Of a stretch of 64,000 bases of DNA, positions 23,768-34,068 are shown piece after piece (the stretch's first letter is position 1; each line of letters begins with the position of its first letter). Below the pieces are notes generated by a model. That model made no database searches and was not told the origin of the DNA. It saw nothing but the letters and a program-made list of their open reading frames with translations. Source of the stretch: Arthrobotrys musiformis (Eukaryota; Ascomycota; Orbiliomycetes; Orbiliales; Orbiliaceae); contig JAVHJL010000004.1 in assembly GCA_036971715.1 (NCBI GenBank), positions 3,348,001 to 3,412,000 of the forward strand, given 5' to 3'. The position numbers and the translations under genes were made by a program.

Positions 23768-25515
23768 ATGCATCTAAGCATTCTTCCAAACCTCTTAGTC
23801 CAAGCGACACTCCTCCACCGAGGCTTGAGCGCCGTAGTCGAAAATCCGAACCAAGCTGCAGCTGCACCAAAGTTCCAACCGAGAGATCAGATCATCCTCA
23901 ACATGGGGTCTTCGTGGTCCAGTCCTGCCAGCAAGGGCGAACAGATCTTTAAGCCAGCGGATGTGGTCGCGGCGGACCCGAATGAAGACCCGAGGTATCG
24001 GAGATTCACGCATCTGCTGAAGCTCAATCATCATGACCATTCGCTTTTCTACCACAACTTGGAATATCATAACCATATGCCTTACGTTCGTAACCCCTTC
24101 TTGTATATAAAACATACTTTATACTGATTGTTAACTCTATAATTAAAATATCTAGGCCTTGGCGTCAGCATACATTTTTGGTGGGACTAAAGAACATCTA
24201 CACGATGTTTATGAAGCAGAATCAAAGGAACTCGAGCAATGGCAAGATTCGCCTGAAGAAATAGACCCAGACAACTGGAGGGCCCACCTAGGCGACAAGA
24301 GGTGCGTGGTACTTACTCAATATCAACGTATTAGCCAGAATTTAAAGGTTGTCTTTTTACTAATTTCCATTAGATACCAACGAGCGTACCTCAACTTCTT
24401 TGAGGATGAAATGGAACAGCGAGGTCACGATTGGAAAGCTACCCTTTGGCACTTCCTAACCGACAAGCATGTTGATGATGGAGCCGAAGAATGGGATAAT
24501 CACCAGTTGCTATACGGTCTTACTGAAGGAAGTATGTTCCAAACAGCCTATTTACATATATATATATATATCAAAAACTTCCACATAAGTATCTATGCTG
24601 ATATACATAATATAGTCGGCCACCCCCTCATTCACCTCGGGTACGCCCTCGAGCTTGAAGACAAAGGCCTAGCAATGGAAGCCCTAGCCATGGCCGCCGC
24701 TTCCTACAACAAAGTCCACGAACTAGTAGACGACCCCTACCCCCCACTCCCTTTCATCAGCACCGACGACATCCGTGAAATCCTCGATAAACTCTTCGAT
24801 AACCACGACTATGACGAGATCTGCGCCAAAAACGGCATGGGCCAGCCGGAGAAAATCATCGACGACCCTCCATACTTCGCATTCTACACCTACGTCATCC
24901 AAAAAGAAAGAGCCGCGCTCCTCGCCGCATACCAGAAACAAGTCGAGGCGTCGGTCATGTTATTTGTTACCTCTCACAACGTCGCTAATCCGCAGTATGA
25001 TTTCTTCTTGGCGCATGGGGTTACTACTGCTCATGCTTTGAGGAATGTTCTTCCGCATTTGGATACTCTGCAGACGTGGCATTTGGTTAGGGCGCATATG
25101 ATCCTTTTGTCCCAAGTTTATTTGTCGCAGTGCAAGCCTACTATCAAAGACTGGTTTATTGAGGACTACGAAATCGGAAACAAGGATTGGGAGTACATCA
25201 GGAAGAAGGCGTTGGAAGGGGAGTACAGGTTCGACCCACACTATGTTAAAAGTAAGTACCAACATAATATATCATTAAACTCTATCTATGGATAAAGAAC
25301 AACATGAGGGCTAATTTGATATAGTTCTACGATCTTTGCATGAATTCGACAAGCTCTTCGGACCCGGTGAAACCACCAGTAAGACTTACAACATGTATCT
25401 GAAGGCTGCCGTCAAGTTTGCAGATGAGTTTAAGGGATGGATTGGGTTTGGAAACGCGAGCATGTCCAAGTTGGACATCAAGAAGCCGGGCGATCCGAAT
25501 AAAACGAGCCACTGA
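23768..25515 (+). CDS. questin oxidase-like protein (DUF4243 family)
   Basis: The family includes questin oxidase GedK and the aflatoxin-pathway enzyme AflY, implicated in Baeyer-Villiger-type ring opening of anthraquinones; many members sit outside clusters with unknown substrates. Five exons (first to 24085, then 24156-24301, 24374-24531, 24616-25251, 25325-25515) splice in phase. From ATG 23903 (MGSSWSSPAS) the product is 437 residues; an in-frame ATG at 23768 would add 45 residues with hydrophobic and basic character, so the start is open. Family features seen: the N-terminal His-rich LLKLNHHDHSLFYHNLEYHNHMPYALASAYIFG; GIGHPLIHLGYALE (conserved GHPLIHLGYA) after intron 3; FVTSHNVANPQYDFFLAHGVTTAHALRNVLPHL; and a C-terminal helical region with KAAVKFADEFKGW. 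No polyketide synthase or other secondary-metabolism gene is next to it, so it is probably a stand-alone family member with an unknown substrate. Confidence 0.88.
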
Positions 25516-25965
25516 TCCTCGAAAGTTGGAAAACTCACTTGATCAAATTTATGGCAGCTGCAGGTTAGCTTTTTTTAAGCACCTTTTTTTTTGTTTTGTT
25601 TGGTATTGGCGATGGTTGTGATCGATACGGCATCTTTGGTTGGTCTTTTTTCTTGAAATTTTTGCATCTGCATGTATGGCGGCGCTGAAGTTGAGGCATC
25701 TCGATATGGACTAAAATCATACGGATAAAAATGTATTTAAAACCCGTTCTGATCGGTGGGCGAGCGTCTGGCCCCAGACTATGAAAAAGAAAAGTATCAA
25801 GTATGAATTAATTGAATAGCAGGTTTGAAATTTGGTACCGAAAAATATATATCTACACATATATGCTAGCTACTTAAGTAGGTTCTATAAAACGAACAAG
25901 ATCTCAGGAACGCCCGATAAAACAGACTCCCAACTCCAAAAGAAATGCCTACATCCACTCAAATC
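25516..25965. other. intergenic region between convergent genes
   Basis: 3' flanks of the questin-oxidase-like gene and the minus-strand repeat protein. AT-rich, with TATATAT runs near 25845-25865. No gene seen. Confidence 0.7.
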
Positions 25966-26874
25966 TCAATCCTCCATCATTTTCATAGGATAATCGCATA
26001 TCCTCAAAACCTCCAGCTCCGTCGTCATAAAATCGGTTCCCTCCCATTTAACCTCCAACAGACAGAACGGAGAACGCGTATCATACTTCGCAACCAAATG
26101 ACTCGACTTCGGGGTATTATAAAAGTGTGTATCGAACGTAGACTGAAACGCCGTATCCCACCGTTGATACCCGTTCTCAAAAGGCAGCACGAATGCCTCC
26201 ACCTTCCCGGACGCCGTAACCCCATTATTCAACCAGACGAAATCGAGTTTATTGCTGATAGGATTCCTGGTGCACGTCCACTGCCCCGCGCCCGCAGTCT
26301 GCACGCCCATTTGTCGATCATAGATCTTTTTCTGAAACTCAGCGGCTCCGCTGGCGACCCATATTATAGGACACCCGGCCATGATATTTTTCGTCCTGAT
26401 ATAAATAAGATCCAAAGCCCCATCGCCATTAAAATCCGCCATCATCCACGTCCCCAGATTCGCGCCGGACTCTGTGAAAAAAGTCGGAGTCTGCAGGATA
26501 TACTCCTGATAATCCGACCCCGCGCTAGCGATATGTAACTCCACGCAGTGAGTATCCGCTCCCTTCGTTTTGATAAAGATCAAATCCGGCCTATGTTCTC
26601 CGGAGTAATGCGCCATGAGCCAAGTTCCGTTTTCCGGGTTTTCCGCCGCGATCTCGAAGACGGTGGGGATTTGGAGGGCGAATTCTTCGTAGTTTGATTC
26701 GCTGGTTGCGATGTGTAGTTCTACGCAGCCGGATTCGGTGTCCTGGGTTTTGATGAAGATTAGGTCTGCGGTTCCGTCGCCTGTGTAGTCGTGGAAACTC
26801 CAGAACCCGCCGGGGGAGGAGTCGAATTCGAAGGCTGTGGTTGCCTTTCTGATCAGTTCTGTAGATACTGTCAT
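25966..26874 (-). CDS. FG-GAP/VCBS-like repeat protein, predicted beta-propeller
   Basis: Single-exon gene of 302 residues from a clear ATG (MTVSTELIRKATTAFEF). It is built from about five repeats of roughly 50-60 residues. The best three read FHDYTGDGTADLIFIKT...CVELHIA, AHYSGEHRPDLIFIKT...CVELHIA and ADFNGDGALDLIYIRT...PIIWVA. Two more divergent units follow (NKLDFVWLN...VEAFVLPF and the C-terminal LLEVKWEG). DxxGDGxxDL is the calcium-binding pattern of FG-GAP/VCBS repeats and is intact in units 1 and 3, eroded in unit 2. Such repeats fold as beta-propellers and occur in integrin alpha chains and fungal lectins such as the Psathyrella velutina lectin. There is no signal peptide or membrane segment, so the protein looks cytoplasmic or non-classically exported, as many fungal defence lectins are. 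Sugar binding is an inference. Confidence 0.85.
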   Translation of the reverse strand: MTVSTELIRKATTAFEFDSSPGGFWSFHDYTGDGTADLIFIKTQDTESGCVELHIATSESNYEEFALQIPTVFEIAAENPENGTWLMAHYSGEHRPDLIFIKTKGADTHCVELHIASAGSDYQEYILQTPTFFTESGANLGTWMMADFNGDGALDLIYIRTKNIMAGCPIIWVASGAAEFQKKIYDRQMGVQTAGAGQWTCTRNPISNKLDFVWLNNGVTASGKVEAFVLPFENGYQRWDTAFQSTFDTHFYNTPKSSHLVAKYDTRSPFCLLEVKWEGTDFMTTELEVLRICDYPMKMMED

Positions 26875-28088
26875 TTTTTATATATATTAATGATAGCCAC
26901 GTTCGAGGAATGATATATATATATAAGTGTATATATGTTTTGATAGATATATCTATATGCAAAATCTCCCAATATGTTAGGGGTTATTTGAGTAATTATA
27001 TCCCTTGCGAGAAGATAAAGATAAAGATTTAAGACATATTATATAAACCGAATGGACGATTCCGTGAATACTTATATACTTAAGTACCTAGATCGGTGGT
27101 ACCTTGCACACTCTATGTTGAGCCTCGACGTATATAGAGCATTTCCGCCCATAATACCACACTCTGTGCCGCACCGATGCATACCAAAAAACACAAGCCT
27201 CACAATGAGCCAGTGGCTTGCGGCTCCATTAGAATCTCAGTTACTCGACCTCAGCCGTTTAGATCTGTTGGTTGCTCGTGCATGCGGCAAGGGTCGACGG
27301 GGCGCAGTTGACAGTTCCGCAAGCTCGTAGCCGCACGGCTGGGTTGGTTCTTGCCAGCAATCTTCGGTGCGATGTATACGATCAGATTAGAAACGCATGA
27401 TGGATAATAATAGCCGGTAAGGTAGATTCGAAGGCCATTTTCAAGGGCACCTAGTTTTGAACCTAACTTTTACCTAGTCTCCAGTTATCTAGTGGTTTAT
27501 TGTTCGAGTGGCTATTCCAAATCGTATTGATACATATTGTGTTGTGTGTTGTCGTTAGAACCAGACCTAACTCAGCTCAGATGGTCTCGAAACCAGACGC
27601 TTGTCGTTCGGCTTGTTCGTGTTCGACGTTCGAGCTCTGATCTTGTGACAAGGGGTTTCGGGTCTGAAATGTGGGCTAAGTACGGGATTCGACCGCTGGA
27701 TGAAAGGATAGAACCCGACATGACCTGATACCAGAAGGGTCCCGCCTTCCGATGGCGCTGAATGCGGGGAAGATGGAGGCAGGACGATAATCTGGGGAAG
27801 AGATGATATATCGTCGAGATCACAGCTCGACTTCAACTTCAATATTCAGTCTTCAATTGCTCTCCAATCCAATTGCGATCGAAAAGGGCGCTGAGCTACG
27901 GCAGCAGGCAATTGGTCAGTCGGTATTAGTGTAAGTATACGTGACTTCAACGCAAAGGAACCTCGGTACCGCATTCAGAGTTTCTCGACGACGACGTCCG
28001 GTGATTGGTCGCCTTCCCCCTGCAACTCTCGAAATTCAAAAGAGAGACCAAATAAAAAAAGTTTTGCGCCCAACGAAGGTCTTTCACG
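26875..28088. other. divergent intergenic region
   Basis: Upstream region shared by the repeat protein (minus) and the gamma-butyrobetaine dioxygenase (plus). TATATA-rich at 26878-26945. No credible gene; the small frames near 27540-27840 are antisense pairs without motifs. Confidence 0.6.
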
Positions 28089-29712
28089 ATGGCATCCACA
28101 CTTCGTTCTGCTGCGGTCCGCTGCGCGAATGGAAGCAAGACTTCGTTCACGGCACGGGCATCTGCAACTTCAAGACGGTATCTCTCGATATCGTCCCGGC
28201 CGTCGCCACAACCATTCCGAGCACCGAATCCAAGAAATGCAATCAAGCTTCAACCGAGCATCTTCAACAACTTTCCAACAAGGCAATTCTCTACTGTAGC
28301 AAACGACGCCGACCAGAAAGCAATTGCATTGGAAATTCCTGTCTTTCAATTCAAGGATATCCTCCCGCACGGAGAACTCCCGCCTACCAGGAACATCAAG
28401 GTCAATATCGACGGCCAACCATTTATCTTCGACAATGTCTTCCTTCGTGATTCCTGCACGTGCAGTACCTGCGTGGACCCTTCGACGCAGCAGAAGCTCT
28501 TCACTACTTCTGATATCCCAACTGAAATTTACCCTCGCAGGGCAAGGGTGTCAGAAGGGAACCTCAAGATCGAATGGAGCCATAGACTTCCCAAAAGCGC
28601 TGTGGAAGAAAGCCTGAAGAACGACTTCCATTGGAGTTATTACGGCGGTGAATTCCTGAAAAACCATGCAACGCCCATTTCATCCGTCAAATCCAACATG
28701 TCGGATTTTAGGAGGATTTATTGGGATAAAAAAATCATGGAGAAGGAGGTTTTCTGGATCGAGTACGAGGATTATATGAAGAATGAGCTGGAACTTGCGA
28801 AGGCTTTGAGGCACTTGAGTTTCTACGGATTGATCTTTATCAGGAACGTCCCTGATGGGAGGGAGGTCGATCAAGTACCCGACCTCGCGGAGAGGATTGG
28901 TAACTTGAAGAAAACGTTCTATGGTGATACATGGACCGTCAAGTCGATTCCCAAGTCGAAGAATATTGCGTACGTTTCCTTAGTCGTCGCAAGGAGTGAT
29001 ATAACGCAATGCTGACAGGGTCTACAGGTATACGAGTTTGGATCTTGGCCTACATATGGATCTATTATACTTCGAATCCCCACCTGGACTTCAATTCCTC
29101 CACTGCGTAGAAAATACAGTCACGGGAGGGGAGTCCTACTTCGCAGATGCGATGCGTGCGGCATTCATGATCCAAGCTACATCTCAACAAGTTTTCAATA
29201 CTCTCACCCAATTCCCGGTGAATTTTCATTACCACAACGATGCGAAGCACTATAGATTCTCACGACCAACAATCGTCATGAAGAGCCCAAGCGAAAACTA
29301 CCATCCCCAGCTTGGTATCGACCACATCAACTGGGCGCCACCTTTCCAGGCGCCGTTCACAATGGATCACAATGGCGCCATGGTGTCGAAGAGTCCCCAA
29401 TGGAGGACATTCTTGAAGGGTATGAATCAATTGAACGAACAGTTCGAAAACCCGGCGAATCAGTACGAGTATCTCCTAAAGGAGGGGGACTGTGTGGTGT
29501 TCTTCAATAGGAGGGTGCTGCATGCCAGGAGGGGCTTTGATGCGGAGAGTGGGAAGAGGAGGCTGACTGGTGGGTATGTGGATATCGATGCATTCGAGAG
29601 TGCTTGCCGAGTGCTGGCGGAGAGGTATCCGGACCACGGTAGGCAGGATACCACTGGCTTCGAGTACCTTACGGAACATGCGAAGCAGTTTGGATACACA
29701 CAGTGGAGTTAA
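28089..29712 (+). CDS. BBH2: gamma-butyrobetaine dioxygenase (carnitine biosynthesis)
   Basis: Fe(II)/2-oxoglutarate oxygenase that hydroxylates gamma-butyrobetaine to L-carnitine, the last step of carnitine synthesis. Two exons, 28089-28969 and 29028-29712; the 58-nt intron (GTACGT...CTACAG) joins KNIA to YTSLDLGLHMD, giving 521 residues. The N-terminal ~70 residues are rich in Ser, Arg and Ala without acidic residues, typical of a mitochondrial presequence. The N-terminal zinc module is complete: Cys123, Cys125 and Cys128 in DSCTCSTC, with His165 in WSHRL as likely fourth ligand. The iron triad is His303-x-Asp305 and His459 (FFNRRVLHARRGF), with Arg residues following for 2-oxoglutarate. 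Trimethyllysine dioxygenase is the close paralogue, but LHMDLLYFESPPGLQFLHC favours the butyrobetaine enzyme. The symbol follows the Candida naming and is by analogy. Confidence 0.9.
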
Positions 29713-31091
29713 AAGACTTGTAAAAAATTTAAGGTGGGGCGTACGAAAACTTTTCGAAAACACGTATATAGAGTGCCGAGCGGCATCTGTAAATACCTGA
29801 TAGAGAAAAAAGAGGGGTACATTGGGGAAGAAATATAGAGAAAAAAAAAAAGAATTATCGCCAACGGATCCGTATACATATATTATATGCAAGTGATATA
29901 ATTAGACCTGACAATCCCGAAGGCTGCATCCCAACAAATCAGAAAAATGTGAAATGCCTCTCCCTCCTGTGTACCCGATATGATTTCGAAACCGAAACTG
30001 ATATTCCGATATCAAAAGTCAGGCCTTTTTCGACAGATGTGGCTTTGCCAACCAACCACAAGCCGGGAATGGCTGTCAAAGTGGCGCATGCCATCGGGCT
30101 GACGTTTGCCTTCAAGCCAACGGGAGAGAGCCAAAAGCTTCTTCTTCACCACACTTGCATAAGTGCCAGAGCCGGTGTAGATTTGACAACTCACCTTGCT
30201 GGAAAAGATGCACTTGGACTTGCCCCCGGAAGTATCGACAGGAACAAGTGCTAGGCCCGTAGTGGGGAGGTTCTGAGGCTTTTTTACTGCTGCGAAGTCC
30301 AGAGTCGGTAAGGTCGACCGGTGGCCACCAATGGGTTTCGACCGAGCAAGGGTCTACTTCTGTCCACCCCCATGATGGCCCCAACTGGACGAAGAAGAGA
30401 CATCTTGGTCTGCAGGCGGGTTCTGGTAACATCTGTGACATGCTGTATGTAACGCTTGCTTGCTTGCCTGCCTGCTTGCTTGCTTACTTAGCTCGTTAGT
30501 TAGCGGCCTGGCTGCAGGAGGGTGTCTGCTCAAGAGGTCCCCCTTGATCATGATATTGGCGAGTCTCCAACCAGAAGTTAGATATTCTTCGCTGAAAATT
30601 TCAACGGTCGACAATCGAATTGAATCCGCCACACGCCTCTCTGAGCTGGCCAACATATCCCCTCCTTCTCATACACCTCCACCTCCACCTGCATCGAGTC
30701 CTGTTGTTTGTGGTTGCTGCTGTCAAGGTTGGCCGAAGTTGAGGTTCAATTAACCGTGGTCAGGTCGAAAGGAAGAAGAAGAAGAAGGTCCGAAAATTCT
30801 CGGTTACTGTGATTTGATCTCAAAACTGCTAACTACTTTTTTTTCTTCGAGCGGACGGACAGCTTTTGGGACCTTCGATTTCACCAACCAGCTTCCAAAA
30901 GAAAAGAAGAAAAAATAGGAAAAAAAGCTCTTCCTGCAGTTGAGGCTTGTGATATCGTCCTTTTCGAATAAAGCGCGTCCGAAAATTCCATCCAGCCCCG
31001 CTCGAAGCTACGGCCCCTCAGCAGCAGCAGCACTTTCCTTCAACGTCGATTACCATATCATCCGTTCTCTCACCGAGGTGTTTCGTGCAAC
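29713..31091. other. intergenic region with a GCTT-type microsatellite
   Basis: 3' flank of the dioxygenase gene and 5' flank of DNM1. A run of GCTT/GCCT units lies at about 30447-30490. Just upstream of DNM1 there are GAAGAAG and poly-T stretches (30770-30925) and a CAGCAGCAGCA run in the leader near 31020. The opposed small frames at 30000-30440 show no motif. Confidence 0.6.
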
Positions 31092-34068
31092 ATGGCAGCT
31101 CTTGGAGAAGAGTTGCTCACCACCGTCAATCGGCTACAGGTACTATCACAAGCTGCAGCAGAAAACGGCCAGAGGTCGGACGAGCACCATCGTAGCTAAC
31201 TAGTATGCTGTACCAATAGGACCTCGTCTTCAATACCATCGGCAATGATTCTTTGGATTTGCCTCAAATTGTTCGTATTACCGCGTTGTCACCGGATGCC
31301 CTCGATATATCATACTATTGACCCGAGATCTAGTGGTTGTTAACGGAAGGGCTTTCGGTACATTACAGGTCGTCGTAGGCAGTCAGTCCAGCGGAAAGAG
31401 TTCCGTCTTGGAGAACATCGTCGGAAGGGACTTTTTACCTCGTGGTTCCGGCATCGTCACCCGTCGGCCGTTGGTCCTGCAGCTTATCAATGTTCCCACC
31501 GATGAGCTCATCGAGCCGCATACTCCGTCGGCAGTGTCCAGCCAGAGAGAATGGTGCGATTGTATAACCATCCGTATTCGCTATAAAGCTCTTGTTTCTC
31601 ATATGTGTACGTCTCTTTTTGCAGGGCGGAATTCCACCATATACCCGGCCGTCAGTACTACGATTTTACCGAAGTGCGGAAGGAGATCGAAAACGAAACG
31701 GCCAGGATAGCAGGAAACAACAAGGGAATCAATAGACAACCGATCAACTTGAAGATTTACTCGCCTCACGTTCTCAGTTTGACGTTGGTGGATCTGCCGG
31801 GTTTGACCAAGGTGCCGATTGGTGACCAGCCCACCGATATCGAAAAACAGACCCGAAGCTTGATTTTGGAATACATTGCGAAACCGAACAGGTTGGTGGT
31901 GGCTTTTTTTTTTTTTTTTTTTTTTTTGATCCCCGGAATTCTATGAATGGGGTCTAATTGGCTTTTGAAACACAGTATCATACTTGCCGTCAGTCCCGCC
32001 AATGTCGATCTCGTCAACTCCGAGGCCCTTAAGCTATCACGACAAGTCGACGCCCAGGGAAAACGGACAATTGGTGTCCTTACAAAGCTCGATCTTATGG
32101 ACCATGGCACCAATGCCCTAGACATTCTCTCAGGTCGTGTTTATCCTCTAAAACTCGGGTTCATCGGTGTTGTGAACCGAAGTCAGCAAGATATCAATGG
32201 CAACAAGAGCTTGCAAGACGCCTTGGCGGCCGAGCAAGAATTCTTTAGACATCATGCTGCCTACAGAAATATGGCGCATAGGTGTGGAACGCAGTTTTTG
32301 GCGAAGTCCCTGAATACTGTATGGATGAGGAATGCCCAGCCTTTCCCCCCCTTGAGGGGGTCGTCCTTATAAGCTCGCTAATATGTCCGTAAAGACTCTT
32401 ATGGGTCACATTAGGGAAAGGCTTCCGGATATTAAAGCTCGATTGAACACACTCATGGGTCAGACACAGCAAGAACTCGCTTCGTACGGAGATATGCACT
32501 TTAGCGGGAAGGAGCACAGGGTATGAAAGGTTCGCCCCTCTGCTTTACCGAGATAACTTATCTAATCAATTATAGGGCTCCCTGATCTTACAATTGATGA
32601 CTAAATTTGCGGGAAGCTTCATATCTTCTATTGACGGTACTTCGTCTGAAATTTCGACCAAGGAGCTGTGTGGTGGTGCTCGAATCTACTACATCTTCAA
32701 TAATGTGTTTGGTGGTTCCCTAGAATCGATAGACCCCACGTTGAATCTCTCCGCCTCAGATATCAGAACTGCTATCCGAAACTCTACCGGTCCTCGTCCC
32801 TCCCTTTTCGTCCCGGAACTTGCGTTCGACTTGTTGGTGAAGCCTCAGATTAGGCTGTTGGAAGGACCGAGTCAGAGGTGTGTGGAATTGGTGTATGAGG
32901 AATTGATCAAGATTTGCCATACTTGCGGTAGCAATGAGCTCTCGAGGTTCCCGCGGCTACAGGCCAAGTTAATCGAGGTGGTGTCGGACTTGTTGAGGGA
33001 GAGACTCGGACCGGCATCAACATATGTGGAGAGCTTGATCGCGATACAACGAGCCTACATCAATACGAACCATCCTAACTTCCTTGGTGCTGCCGGTGCC
33101 ATGTCTTCGGTGATCTCGAGTAAGCAGGAGAAGGAGAAGTCTGCCGCTATTGCAGCTCGACGAGAGAAGAGAGTCGCCGACAAGAGAAGGGTGAGTGTCC
33201 ACTATCAATACCAAATCTCAAGAAAAGCTGATTTGCTAACTGGTGAGTATGTATAGCCAAACTCTCTATTAGCACCTTCCGTCAACGGAGCCGAATCGCC
33301 CGAGCTCGAAGAAGTCAACGGCGTCGATGCTGCAAATAGAGGAATTTCTCCAGTCGCACAACAAATGGAATCGATAACAAACCTTGCAAGATCACACAGC
33401 CGACCGAGATCTCCATCGACTGCATCCCACGCCGGAAGCCTTGGCCAGAAAGACTCATTCCTCACCTACTTCTTTGGAAACAAAGATCAAATACCAGGAC
33501 CTGCTGCCGCTATGGCGGGAATCCCAGCCCGAAATGCAACGCCTAGTGGGCTTGCACAGGCTATGAGGCAACAGGAGGCGAACAGTGTTGTAATGCCACA
33601 GCATATCGCCGTTGCTCCACCAATGCCCTCGATGCCCTCGATGCCTGCAGCCTTCGGAGCCCAACCGCATCAAATGATCCCTGATTACGATTCACCCCCA
33701 ACATTTGTAAGCTCATCCTTATTAACGCTCTGTTCTTATGTACGTCAACTAACGCGTTGCTTTAGGAGGAACCTGCTCTCACTGAGCGTGAGCAAATGGA
33801 AACGGAATTAATCCGCAGACTCATCTCTTCTTACTTCAACATTGTTCGAGAAATGATTGCAGATCAAGTACCGAAGGCCATCATGCATCTGCTCGTAAAC
33901 CACAGCAAGGACGTGGTGCAGAACAGATTGGTCTCGGAGCTGTACCGTGAAGAGTTTTTCGAAGACCTACTCTACGAAGACGACAACATCAAGAGCGAAC
34001 GTACCAAATGCGAGAGATTGTTGTCGACATACAAAGAGGCGGCCAAGATTATCAGCGAGGTTTTGTAG
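31092..34068 (+). CDS. DNM1: dynamin-related GTPase Dnm1 (mitochondrial/peroxisomal fission)
   Basis: Large GTPase that assembles around mitochondria and peroxisomes and constricts them. Nine exons: 31092-31139, 31220-31270, 31369-31553, 31625-31891, 31976-32318, 32395-32520, 32576-33190, 33257-33706 and 33766-34068, in phase, 795 residues. The P-loop is GSQSSGKS (residues 37-44), then the switch threonine in [18 protein letters not shown] in [13 protein letters not shown], and TKLD in [10 protein letters not shown]. The stalk has [16 protein letters not shown] and [22 protein letters not shown] Ser/Pro/Met-rich insert (exon 8) contains [13 protein letters not shown], which distinguishes Dnm1 from Vps1. 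The GTPase effector domain ends the protein ([21 protein letters not shown]). The first two exons are very short (48 and 51 nt). The fourth intron contains a run of about 24 T. No PH domain is seen, as expected for this class. Confidence 0.95.

Noticed and set aside
23615..25515. Secondary-metabolite cluster around the questin-oxidase-like gene
   Set aside because: Neighbours are a ubiquitin-pathway protein, a repeat protein and a carnitine enzyme; no synthase or tailoring set is present.
30112..30441. 109-codon minus-strand ORF between the dioxygenase gene and DNM1
   Set aside because: No motif, overlaps an equally open plus-strand frame, and lies beside a microsatellite.
31904..31928. Long T run as a terminator or insertion site inside DNM1
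   Set aside because: It lies wholly within the fourth intron, and the flanking exons join in frame.
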